From contig DAIENA010000017.1 in assembly GCA_027341315.1 (NCBI GenBank), forward strand, positions 1 to 12,623: a stretch of DNA of 12,623 nt, read 5' to 3'. The stretch is from an archaeon (GTDB lineage Archaea > Nanobdellota > Nanobdellia > Pacearchaeales > GW2011-AR1). Position 1 is the first letter of the stretch, and the number at the start of each line of letters is the position of its first letter. Positions 5,876 through 12,552 of the stretch are shown here, in pieces. Made by a program: the position numbers and the translations under genes. The notes under the pieces are model-generated. The model was not told where the DNA came from and searched no databases. It saw only the letters and a list, made by a program, of their open reading frames with translations.

Positions 5876-6982
5876 ATGCAATACCATATAATTTTAACAG
5901 AAAGATGCAACCTTAAATGCAAATATTGTTATGAAAAGTCAATGCAGGAATTTGACAACGGACTCGCCGAAAAATGGGATTACGACGAGACGACGCCGTT
6001 TGACTCTGACGTTTCCGTCGAAAAATTGAAAAAATTTCTTCGCTCTGACGACCGGCTGATTTTTTACGGCGGCGAACCGCTCGTTATGATTGACAAAATA
6101 AAAGAAATTATCGACGGCGTAAACTGCAAATTTGGAATTCAAACCAACGGAATTTTACTTGGACGACTTCCAATAAAATATATGAAAAAAATTGATAAAA
6201 TGCTGGTTTCACTCGACGGCAATTCAGTTAGAACCGATGAAAACCGCGGGAGCGGAATTTATAAAATTGTTTTGAATAATTTGAAAAATCTCAGAAAAAA
6301 CAGTTACAATGGAGAAGTTGTTGTAAGAATGACTTTAACGAAACCAGACATTTTTGAACAGGTGATGAATTTAGTCCCGTTAATTGACGACGGAACGGTT
6401 GATTCGGTGCATTGGCAAATCGACGCCGGATTTTACAAATTTGATTTTGACAAGGAAAATTTTTCTAAATTTGTTGAAGAATATAACAAAGAAATTGACA
6501 AATTAATTAATTGGTGGGTTGAAAAAATTCGCCTGGGAAAAGTTTACAAATTTTATCCGTTTATCGGCGTCTTTAACCGACTCGCAGGATACGACGACGA
6601 AACCCGGCTTCCATGCGGCTCCGGATACGAAAATTTTACGATAAACACGTCCGGAAAACTTTCCGCGTGTCCGATAATGAACTCTGTTAAAAACTTTTAT
6701 TGCGGAAGCGTTGAAGAAGGAATAGACAATGAAATCCAAATCACCGACGAGAAATGTCTAAATTGCCCCGAATTTAAAATTTGCGGGGGCAGATGCCTTT
6801 ATTCCAGAAACGCAAAACTTTGGCCGAATGATGGCGACGATTTAATTTGTGAAACAATAAAAAATCTCATAATGAAAATCAGGGGAAAAGTTCCTGAAAT
6901 AAAAAAATTGTTAGAAAAAGGCGTTGTTAAAAAAGAAAATTTTCTTTATGAAAAATATTTTGGTCCGGAGATTATCCCCTGA
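5876..6982 (+). CDS. Radical SAM/SPASM enzyme, putative peptide-modifying (AF0577-like)
   Basis: The 368-aa product carries the radical SAM cluster motif C11-x3-C15-x2-C18 (RCNLKCKYC) and the SAM-binding FYGGEPL (GGE 65-67). A C-terminal SPASM domain is complete: C247, C265 and C276, then C294-x2-C297-x5-C303-x3-C307 and C325, enough for two auxiliary iron-sulfur clusters. SPASM enzymes typically modify ribosomally made peptides. Segments such as YHIILTERCNLKCKYC, SVHWQIDAGFY, YPFIGVFNRL and CGSGYENFTINTSGKLSACP resemble my recollection of the archaeal "AF0577 family" of putative peptide-modifying enzymes; that assignment needs an HMM check. No Cys-rich precursor peptide is visible nearby. 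The ATG at 5876 is the only start in frame after the stop at 5846-5848. The gene is preceded by the structured leader, so expression is probably controlled at RNA level. Confidence 0.85.
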   Translation: MQYHIILTERCNLKCKYCYEKSMQEFDNGLAEKWDYDETTPFDSDVSVEKLKKFLRSDDRLIFYGGEPLVMIDKIKEIIDGVNCKFGIQTNGILLGRLPIKYMKKIDKMLVSLDGNSVRTDENRGSGIYKIVLNNLKNLRKNSYNGEVVVRMTLTKPDIFEQVMNLVPLIDDGTVDSVHWQIDAGFYKFDFDKENFSKFVEEYNKEIDKLINWWVEKIRLGKVYKFYPFIGVFNRLAGYDDETRLPCGSGYENFTINTSGKLSACPIMNSVKNFYCGSVEEGIDNEIQITDEKCLNCPEFKICGGRCLYSRNAKLWPNDGDDLICETIKNLIMKIRGKVPEIKKLLEKGVVKKENFLYEKYFGPEIIP

Positions 6983-7013
6983 GGCAACTCTACAAATTTT
7001 ACTTCCAAAAACC

Positions 7014-7019
7014 TTAAAA
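7014..7019 (+). promoter_or_regulatory. TATA box of ftsY
   Basis: TTAAAA within CCTTAAAATC is centred 25.5 nt before the ATG at 7042. Confidence 0.45.
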
Positions 7020-7041
7020 TCTCCTCTGTCTCAATAAATTT

Positions 7042-8178
7042 ATGTTTGGTAAATTAAGGGAAAAATTGAAAAGTTGGGTTTCCAAAGTTTCTGAAATAAA
7101 AGAAGAAAGTCCGAAGAAAACTGAAAAAGCCGAAGAGATTTCTAAGAAAGAAAAAAAATCCAAAGGAAAGGAAAAAATTCGTCCGATTGAAGAACATGTT
7201 TATCTTGAACCTGAAAAGAAAACTTTTGATGAGGCCGAAAGAAAAGTCGGCGACGAAGTTTCCAAAGACATAGAAAAAGAAAAACTTGAAATAAAAGAAA
7301 AAGAAAAAAAACATTTTTTCAAGAATATTTTTTCCGGCAAGAGAGTCATCTCAAATGAAGACTTTGAATCATACTCCGAAGACTTGGAAATGATTCTTTT
7401 GGAAAATAATGTCGCCCTTGAAGTTTCTGAAAAAATAATTGATGAACTTCGGGTTAAAATTGTCAGACGTGAAATAGAAAAAAAAGCACTTGAAGAAACA
7501 ATTAAAAAAATTCTGAAGGAAATTATAGAAGGGGTTTTAGTTAAACCATTTGACATTCTCAAAGAAATTGAAGAAAAAAAATCCCCCTATGTTATTTTAT
7601 TTTGCGGAATAAACGGCGCTGGAAAAACGACGACGATTGCGAAATTTGCGTCATTATTAAAAAAGAAAAAAATTTCGTCTGTTCTTGGAGCCGGCGACAC
7701 TTTTCGGGCTGCATCAATTGAACAGCTAAAAGAACACGGGAAAAAAATTGACGTTGCGGTTATTGCCCATGAGTACGGAAGCGACCCCGCCGCCGTCGGT
7801 TACGATTCGATTCAGTATGCAAAAAAAAATCATATTAAAGCGGTCTTAATCGACACGGCCGGAAGAATGCACACAGCAAAGAATCTCCTTCGTGAAATGG
7901 AAAAAATAAAAAGAGTATGTTCGCCGGACAGAGTTATTTTTTTAGGAGAATCAATCACCGGAAATGATTCGGTTGACCAGGTAAGAGCATTCGATGAAAC
8001 GATTGGAATTGACGGAATAATTTTATCCAAGGCCGACATCGACGAAAAAGGCGGGACGGCCTTGTCCGTCGGATACATTACAAAAAAACCGATTCTTTAT
8101 CTTGGAACTGGACAGGAATACAAAGACTTGGAACCATTCAGCAAAGAAAAATTTGTCGAAAAGCTGGGGTTGGAATAA
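7042..8178 (+). CDS. ftsY: FtsY, signal recognition particle receptor GTPase
   Basis: The 378-aa product docks SRP-ribosome-nascent chain complexes at the membrane; its GTPase pairs with SRP54. Residues 1-100 are a highly charged Lys/Glu-rich region, the usual FtsY membrane-associating A domain. The N domain covers about 105-175. The G domain has a canonical P-loop GINGAGKTTT (189-198), GDTFRAASIEQL (218-229), DTAGR (271-275), the ITGND region (305-309), the guanine-specificity motif SKAD (329-332, where TKxD is common), and GGTALS ... LGTGQEYKDLEPF near the end. All GTPase motifs are intact. A TATA box centred 25.5 nt upstream supports the start. The partner SRP54 lies 0.9 kb downstream on the same strand, with its own promoter. 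Confidence 0.96.
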   Translation: MFGKLREKLKSWVSKVSEIKEESPKKTEKAEEISKKEKKSKGKEKIRPIEEHVYLEPEKKTFDEAERKVGDEVSKDIEKEKLEIKEKEKKHFFKNIFSGKRVISNEDFESYSEDLEMILLENNVALEVSEKIIDELRVKIVRREIEKKALEETIKKILKEIIEGVLVKPFDILKEIEEKKSPYVILFCGINGAGKTTTIAKFASLLKKKKISSVLGAGDTFRAASIEQLKEHGKKIDVAVIAHEYGSDPAAVGYDSIQYAKKNHIKAVLIDTAGRMHTAKNLLREMEKIKRVCSPDRVIFLGESITGNDSVDQVRAFDETIGIDGIILSKADIDEKGGTALSVGYITKKPILYLGTGQEYKDLEPFSKEKFVEKLGLE

Positions 8179-8200
8179 AATGACAGAAGGGGAGAAAATA

Positions 8201-8208
8201 TTTTAAAT
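8201..8208 (+). promoter_or_regulatory. TATA box of the CarR-like membrane protein gene
   Basis: TTTTAAAT is centred 24.5 nt before the ATG at 8229. Confidence 0.5.
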
Positions 8209-8228
8209 TAATATTAATTCGTTTTATT

Positions 8229-8996
8229 ATGAAAAAGTGGACCGACTTAATAATTATCTCTATAATGTTTATTATTGAAATTATTTTATCTCTTCATTTC
8301 AAATTTAATTATCTCATTACCACCTTGCTCTTTTTGGGACTTCCCTCGGTTTATTTGACCTTAAGGAAAAAAATTATTTTTAAGAAAGACTTAATCTACT
8401 CTGTTTTAATATCCTTCCCAGTTGTCTTGGTTGTGAACTACATTACAACGGTAAGTGATGTTTGGGATGACACAACTATGTTTTGGGGCTTTAGACTATT
8501 AAATGCGATACACATAGAAACATTTATTTGGGCTTTTTTGTATTCTTACTTCATAATTGTTTTTTATGAATATTTTTTACATAGAGATAAAAAAGAGAGA
8601 ACCAATAAAAGATTAAAAAATCTCGTTTTTATTTTAGGGGCAATTTCTTTTATATTTGGGGTAATTTATTTTCTGAACAAGGAACTTTTGATTATTCAAC
8701 ATTTTTATATAATCTTTGTAGTATTATTCTTTTTTATTCCAACAGGATCCATTCTGATAAAATATCCAAAACTTATAAAAAATGTGACTTTAGAAAGTAT
8801 TTATTTTGTATTTTTTCTATTAACTTATGAAATTGTTGCGATAAGCTTAGGTCTCTGGTCTTTCCCTGGAAATTCTTATATTGGAATGGTCTCTGTTTTA
8901 GGAGTTACTTTCCCTTTTGAAGAATTACTTTGGATTTTATTTTGCATTCCCGCATTTTTATGTGTTTATGAGTTTTTTGACGATAAATTAGAATAG
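8229..8996 (+). CDS. Lycopene-cyclase-domain (CarR/CrtYcd-like) integral membrane protein
   Basis: The 255-aa product is very hydrophobic, with about seven or eight membrane spans (roughly 6-24, 28-46, 54-74, 94-116, 129-149, 156-176, 187-208 and 228-250). It looks like two copies of one unit. The first has W86, E97, W101 and Y113-E114-Y-F; the second has W210, P-F-E231-E, W235 and Y247-E248-F-F. The E-to-W-to-E spacing is identical (4 and 13 residues). The W ... (P)xEE ... YE pattern is the one I know from heterodimeric lycopene beta-cyclase (CarR) domains, which cyclise carotenoid ends. No carotenoid or isoprenoid gene is nearby, so the substrate is unknown and a non-carotenoid role is possible. 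It is more AT-rich than the flanking SRP genes and has its own TATA box. Confidence 0.65.
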   Translation: MKKWTDLIIISIMFIIEIILSLHFKFNYLITTLLFLGLPSVYLTLRKKIIFKKDLIYSVLISFPVVLVVNYITTVSDVWDDTTMFWGFRLLNAIHIETFIWAFLYSYFIIVFYEYFLHRDKKERTNKRLKNLVFILGAISFIFGVIYFLNKELLIIQHFYIIFVVLFFFIPTGSILIKYPKLIKNVTLESIYFVFFLLTYEIVAISLGLWSFPGNSYIGMVSVLGVTFPFEELLWILFCIPAFLCVYEFFDDKLE

Positions 8997-9022
8997 GTTC
9001 CTTAATTAATAAAACCCAAAAA

Positions 9023-9032
9023 CTTAATAATT
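9023..9032 (+). promoter_or_regulatory. TATA-like box of srp54
   Basis: CTTAATAATT is centred about 25.5 nt before the ATG at 9053. It is a weaker match to the TATA consensus than the other promoters here. Confidence 0.4.
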
Positions 9033-9052
9033 AACTATGTGCTTCTAAAAAC

Positions 9053-10420
9053 ATGCTAGAAAAACTTGGGAACGCTCTGAAAAAGGCGACTGACAAAATA
9101 TCGAATGCAATTTTTTTGGATAAGAATTTTGTAGATGGAATCGTGCGCGAACTGCAACGTGCGCTTATCGAAGCTGACGTCTCCCTTATTTTAGTGAAAG
9201 AATTGTCAGAAAAATTAAGAAAAATCGCGTTTGATGAAAAAATAAAAGGGATTGAAAAAAAGGAGCACTTGATTAAAACGCTTCACGACGAGCTTGTTAA
9301 AATTTTAGGAGACAAACGGGAATTAAAATTAAAGGAAAAAGGCCAGACAAAAATTATGCTCGTCGGACTTTACGCCTCAGGAAAAACGACGACGGTTGCA
9401 AAACTTGGAAACTATTTTCAGAAGAGAGGAAAAAGAGTCGCGCTTCTCGGGCTCGACGTCTGGCGACCCGCAGCAAAAGAACAACTTATGCAATTAGGGG
9501 AGCAAAACAATCTGCGGGTTTTTACAGATTTAAAAGAAAAAGACCCTGTTAAAATACTAAAAAATTACAAGAAGGAACTTGAAAAATTTGATGTTGTTAT
9601 CGTCGACACGGCCGGAAGGCACGACTTGGATAAAGAACTAATTAAAGAAATTGAAAAATTAAATAAGGAAATAAAACCGGACGAAACAATTTTAGTCATG
9701 CCCGGCGACATCGGGCAGGCCGCAAAAAACCAGGCGGAAAAATTCTCCGCGAGTTTGAAAATTACCGGAGTAATAATTACAAGAATGGACTCAACAGCAA
9801 AGGGCGGCGGAGCAATAAGCGCCTGCGCTGAAACAAAATCCGGCGTGTATTTCATAACGACGGGCGAAAAAATCAACGACATTGAAACTTTTAACCCGGA
9901 ATCGTTTTTGACGCGACTTCTCGGAATGGGGGACCTTCAGGCATTAATTGAAAAAGTTAGATTGGTGACTGACGAGAAAAGTCAGAAAAAAATTGAAGAC
10001 AGACTTAAAGAGGGAAAACTTTCCCTTGACGACGTCGTTGAGCAGGTTAAGTCGATGAATTCCTTGGGTGGATTTGACAAACTAAAGTCGATGGTTCCAG
10101 GTCTCGGAAGTGCAAAAATTCCGGAAGGAGTTCTTGAAAACCAACAAAAAAAAGTTGAAAAGTGGGAGCACATAATTAAATCAATGACTGCCCAAGAAAA
10201 AGAAAATCCGGAACTAATAAAAAAAGAGACGTCGAGAATTTCAAGAATTGCACAGGGCGCCGGTGTCAACTCGTCGGACGTTCGGAGTTTATTAAAACAA
10301 TACGACCTTCTTGCGTCGATGGTAAAAGATTCGTCCGGACTTGATATGAGTCAGGGAATAAATCCAAGACAACTCCAAAAAATGATGAAAAAACTTGGAA
10401 AGAAAGGAATGAAATTTTAA
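9053..10420 (+). CDS. srp54: SRP54, signal recognition particle GTPase subunit
   Basis: The 455-aa product binds signal sequences and SRP RNA and hands ribosomes to FtsY. It has the full N-G-M layout: N domain 1-90 (including LQRALIEADVSLILV), G domain about 98-295 and M domain about 300-455. G motifs: P-loop GLYASGKTTT (105-114), DVWRPAAKEQL (135-145), DTAGR (185-189), TRMD (243-246) and AKGGGAIS. The M domain has the RNA-binding pattern SRISRIAQGAG ... VRSLLKQYDLL (394-420) and a Met-rich end (MMKKLGKKGMKF). Two oddities: Ala108 replaces the usual second Gly of the P-loop, and the SRISRIAQG segment is less basic than the common SRRKRIARG. The stop codon overlaps that of the convergent gene by 2 nt. 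Confidence 0.96.
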   Translation: MLEKLGNALKKATDKISNAIFLDKNFVDGIVRELQRALIEADVSLILVKELSEKLRKIAFDEKIKGIEKKEHLIKTLHDELVKILGDKRELKLKEKGQTKIMLVGLYASGKTTTVAKLGNYFQKRGKRVALLGLDVWRPAAKEQLMQLGEQNNLRVFTDLKEKDPVKILKNYKKELEKFDVVIVDTAGRHDLDKELIKEIEKLNKEIKPDETILVMPGDIGQAAKNQAEKFSASLKITGVIITRMDSTAKGGGAISACAETKSGVYFITTGEKINDIETFNPESFLTRLLGMGDLQALIEKVRLVTDEKSQKKIEDRLKEGKLSLDDVVEQVKSMNSLGGFDKLKSMVPGLGSAKIPEGVLENQQKKVEKWEHIIKSMTAQEKENPELIKKETSRISRIAQGAGVNSSDVRSLLKQYDLLASMVKDSSGLDMSQGINPRQLQKMMKKLGKKGMKF

Positions 10421-10448
10421 ATTTTAATTCCAAAAAAATTTAAAATTT
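10412..10448. repeat. A/T-only 14-bp inverted repeat at convergent gene ends
   Basis: Positions 10412-10425 are exactly complementary to 10435-10448, with a 9-nt spacer. The arms contain only A and T. The repeat spans the end of srp54 and the last codons of the convergent gene, so transcripts from both sides could form the same hairpin. A two-way termination or 3'-processing role is plausible, but A/T-only repeats arise easily by chance in such DNA. Confidence 0.3.
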
Positions 10449-11223
10449 TCTGAAGAAAAGATTTCTCATTGCCCTTCTCCGAGACGGCATTGCCGGTTAT
10501 TCCTGCATTTATCGTCGTGTTTTTCGTTTCGTTGGTTATTAAACTATCTTCCGCATATTTCATACTTCCGTTGGTTATTGTATAATTTTGCCCATCATAA
10601 GAAAATGTTGAATTTTCTCCATAACAAGAATTGTTTAACCAAACTCCCTGACAATAGTATTCCGGAGAGATAATTAGTACAAAAGAGTTTGTATTAACAT
10701 ATTTGTTTGTAATATAATCTGCATCGTTTATTCCTACAAATTTAATACTCATATAATAATTAAATTTGTATTCTTGGGATAAATTCAAATTTTTTATAGG
10801 GAAGCTTCCAAAGATAATTTGTGAATAATTTTTATCTGGGTCAAAAAAACCATTTCGATTTTTTTGTAAAATGGAAAAATGTAATGAGTAAGTATTATTG
10901 TTAAAATTAAAATTAATTCTCTCTCCGTCGTATACACTAAATTTTATTGGTCCCTTTGTACAATTTTCTGAGTCCGTGTCTCGGTTACAAATATTAAATA
11001 AATTGGAGTTCTCATAATCCATCTCCTCCTTAATTTCGCTTGCCCGCATTCGGTTATAATCTTCCTGATTAAAAGAAGGCTGATAAATGATTGTTTCTCC
11101 CTGCAAGAAGGAATTCCCCGCGACATAAGATCCAAGAGGAGCTGGATAATTAACCCCCTGGACAAATCCCAAAAATCCAATTATCAAAAATCCGAAAATG
11201 AACGCGAATAATATTTTCTTCAT
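10417..11223 (-). CDS. Secreted glycoprotein-like protein with C-terminal ITGNAV motif
   Basis: The 268-aa product starts with a Sec-type signal peptide (MKKILFAFIFGFLIIGFLGF, then VQGVNYPA). A polar, Asn-rich beta-type region follows with about ten N-glycosylation sequons (NCT, NNT, NYS, NLS, NST, NYT, NGS, NET and NTT among them) and four Cys in two pairs (CNRDTDSENC; CQGVWLNNSC). The end is a distinct module: INAGITGNAVSEKG, then an amphipathic hydrophobic tail SFLQKILNFFGIKI. I recall ITGNA-type motifs near the ends of many surface proteins of Woesearchaeales-like archaea, but no established function. It starts one nucleotide after the stop of the transglutaminase-like gene, so the two are co-transcribed; a weak internal TATA-like site is at about 11250. 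I see no enzymatic motif. Confidence 0.75.
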   Translation of the reverse strand: MKKILFAFIFGFLIIGFLGFVQGVNYPAPLGSYVAGNSFLQGETIIYQPSFNQEDYNRMRASEIKEEMDYENSNLFNICNRDTDSENCTKGPIKFSVYDGERINFNFNNNTYSLHFSILQKNRNGFFDPDKNYSQIIFGSFPIKNLNLSQEYKFNYYMSIKFVGINDADYITNKYVNTNSFVLIISPEYYCQGVWLNNSCYGENSTFSYDGQNYTITNGSMKYAEDSLITNETKNTTINAGITGNAVSEKGNEKSFLQKILNFFGIKI

Positions 11224-11224
11224 T

Positions 11225-11734
11225 TTATTTTAATTCAACCAAACTAATATTTAAATCTTTATAATAAACACAGTTGGCGAGTTTCTGATCCAAAAGACAA
11301 TAACCTCCGTTGAAGTAGACGAGAGTTGCTATATGGTCGGGCGTTATAAAAAATGCGTAATCGTAGCCGAACATTTTCGCGAACGTTGCATAATAGACAG
11401 AAAAACTTTTGCAATCCGCGCCTTTCTCAAACATTTCGTCAATTGAATAAACATTTTCTCTTGGCACTTCAGTATAATTATCTGAAAGAAATTTGTTCAC
11501 ACAAAAAAATTTATCCGACGGCATTTTTTCCGATGAACAATTGTCAAAAATTTCTTTTGTAATTGAAAGGTTTTCATTGTAAGAAATAATATTATCGACC
11601 GAACCAACTTCTTCTCCTATTGTTTTATTTTCAAATAAATGCAATTGCCCGAGAAAAACACCTGTAAAAAAGAGAAAAATTCCTCCAATTGTAAATAAAA
11701 GAACTGCTTTTCTTAAATTTAAATTTTTCTTCAT
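11225..11734 (-). CDS. Membrane-anchored transglutaminase-like (papain-fold) protein
   Basis: From the ATG at 11734 the product is 169 aa, starting MKKNLNLRKAVLLFTIGGIF. A hydrophobic anchor or signal lies at about 10-29 and the domain faces outside. The catalytic triad of the transglutaminase-like fold is visible: Cys108 in GADCKSFSVYYATFAKMFGY, His134 in TPDHIATLVYFNGGY, and Asp149 in CLLDQ. Families with this fold act as peptidases, peptide N-glycanases or cross-linkers, so the reaction is open. An in-frame ATG at 11755 would add seven residues, but a TATA box (11754-11761) overlaps it and sits about 24 nt before 11734, so I chose the later start. The next gene follows after one base, suggesting that the secreted ITGNAV protein is its partner or substrate. 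Confidence 0.75.
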   Translation of the reverse strand: MKKNLNLRKAVLLFTIGGIFLFFTGVFLGQLHLFENKTIGEEVGSVDNIISYNENLSITKEIFDNCSSEKMPSDKFFCVNKFLSDNYTEVPRENVYSIDEMFEKGADCKSFSVYYATFAKMFGYDYAFFITPDHIATLVYFNGGYCLLDQKLANCVYYKDLNISLVELK

Positions 11735-11753
11735 AGTCCTAAAGGGATTTTTC

Positions 11754-11761
11754 ATTTATAA
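11754..11761 (-). promoter_or_regulatory. TATA box of the transglutaminase-like operon
   Basis: TTATAAAT on the minus strand is centred about 24 nt before the ATG at 11734, the same geometry as other promoters in the window. It overlaps the upstream ATG at 11755, which argues against that start. Confidence 0.5.
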
Positions 11762-11800
11762 TTCTTGGTTTTTACTTACTGCAATATTATGGGTTAGGGC

Positions 11801-11808
11801 TTTTTAAA
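11801..11808 (+). promoter_or_regulatory. TATA box of the winged-helix gene
   Basis: TTTTTAAA has its TTTAAA core centred 22.5 nt before the ATG at 11828. It lies in the divergent spacer with the transglutaminase-like operon, so a regulator bound here could affect both. Confidence 0.45.
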
Positions 11809-11827
11809 CTTACTGTCAAATTATAGT

Positions 11828-12070
11828 ATGAAAAGAACTTCAATCGAGATTAAGAAAAAAATAATTTCATTTTTGAAAAAGGACCCACTTACTTATGCTC
11901 AGCTTGAAAGGAAAGTTAACACCGGATTTAGAACCATAAAACAAAATTGCGAGGAACTTAAAATATTTGGATTTATAGAAATTGAAAAAATTCAAAGTCA
12001 TCCAAAAAACGGAAAGCCATCTTATAAGATTAAAATAACTGAAAAAGGCAAAGAACAAAATTTTAAGTAA
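11828..12070 (+). CDS. Small winged-helix DNA-binding protein
   Basis: The 80-aa product is a single winged helix-turn-helix domain: helix 1 IEIKKKIISFLKK, helix 2 TYAQLERKV, recognition helix FRTIKQNCEELKIFGFIEIEK, and a wing ending PSYKIKITEKGKEQ. The TxxxLxxxxxxxxxxxxxxLxxxGxI pattern is that of the ArsR/MarR-like archaeal regulators. It is basic and has no cysteine or added sensor domain, so it probably responds through partners or acts as a basal repressor. It is divergent from the transglutaminase-like operon and 46 nt upstream of the VKOR gene, the likeliest local targets. Its TATA spacing of 22.5 nt is a little short but supports the start. Confidence 0.75.
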   Translation: MKRTSIEIKKKIISFLKKDPLTYAQLERKVNTGFRTIKQNCEELKIFGFIEIEKIQSHPKNGKPSYKIKITEKGKEQNFK

Positions 12071-12088
12071 CCAGTTTCTCCATAACCC

Positions 12089-12096
12089 TTTTAAAA
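12089..12096 (+). promoter_or_regulatory. TATA box of the VKOR gene
   Basis: TTTTAAAA is centred 24.5 nt before the ATG at 12117. The ATG at 12107 is followed by only a few codons before a stop and is not the gene start. Confidence 0.5.
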
Positions 12097-12116
12097 TATA
12101 TCCTCTATGTTAAAGA

Positions 12117-12524
12117 ATGAAAAAAGAAACTAAATATAAAATTATCCTCGTTCTTCTGGCTCTTGCGCTCGTCGCGTCGGTCGTTCTCTCGTTTATCCCG
12201 CTCGAGCAGGCATGCGGAGGAACGTCGAACAGCTGCACGATTGTCCAGACGTCGCAGTATGAATTCACCCTCGGACTAAAAAATTCGCACATAGGACTTG
12301 TCGCTTTTCCGATTCTTGCGCTCCTCGTATTTTTTGAATTAAAAAGACCTAAAAGGTATCAAAAAATTGCAATCACCGTCGGTATGTCGATTGGCTCTGT
12401 TTTTGCCGTTTACTTTTTGTATTTGCAATTTTTCGTTTTGAAGGCGATATGCAAATATTGCATGGTTGTCGACGTTGCCGTTATTGCAAGTCTTGCACTA
12501 ATTATATTCTGGGATGAAAAATAA
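12117..12524 (+). CDS. VKOR-family disulfide-bond-forming membrane protein
   Basis: The 135-aa product matches the vitamin K epoxide reductase family, whose prokaryotic members pass electrons from thioredoxin-like partners to quinone and so drive disulfide formation outside the membrane. Four membrane spans are visible (about 8-28, 58-74, 83-103 and 106-131). The active CxxC is C112-K-Y-C115 at the start of span 4, and the shuttle cysteine pair is C33 and C40 in the extracytoplasmic loop. The NSHIG segment (56-60) matches the conserved Ser-x-x-Gly region. It is a stand-alone domain without the thioredoxin fusion found in some bacteria, so a separate partner is needed. The Cys-containing surface proteins in this window are plausible clients. 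Confidence 0.9.
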   Translation: MKKETKYKIILVLLALALVASVVLSFIPLEQACGGTSNSCTIVQTSQYEFTLGLKNSHIGLVAFPILALLVFFELKRPKRYQKIAITVGMSIGSVFAVYFLYLQFFVLKAICKYCMVVDVAVIASLALIIFWDEK

Positions 12525-12528
12525 GAAA

Positions 12529-12536
12529 ATTTAAAA
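12529..12536 (+). promoter_or_regulatory. TATA box of the right-edge gene
   Basis: A TTTAAAA run is centred about 20.5 nt before the ATG at 12553 and 26.5 nt before the in-frame ATG at 12559. The usual spacing in this window favours the second ATG. Confidence 0.4.
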
Positions 12537-12552
12537 CTATTACATTTATTTA

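Noticed and set aside
5787..5891. 34-codon plus-strand frame with a TTG start that overlaps the radical SAM start in another frame, as a possible precursor peptide
   Set aside because: It coincides exactly with the self-pairing GC-rich leader, its Arg/His-rich composition is unlike the other genes, it has one Cys only, and no start-proximal signal supports it. RNA structure explains the open frame better.
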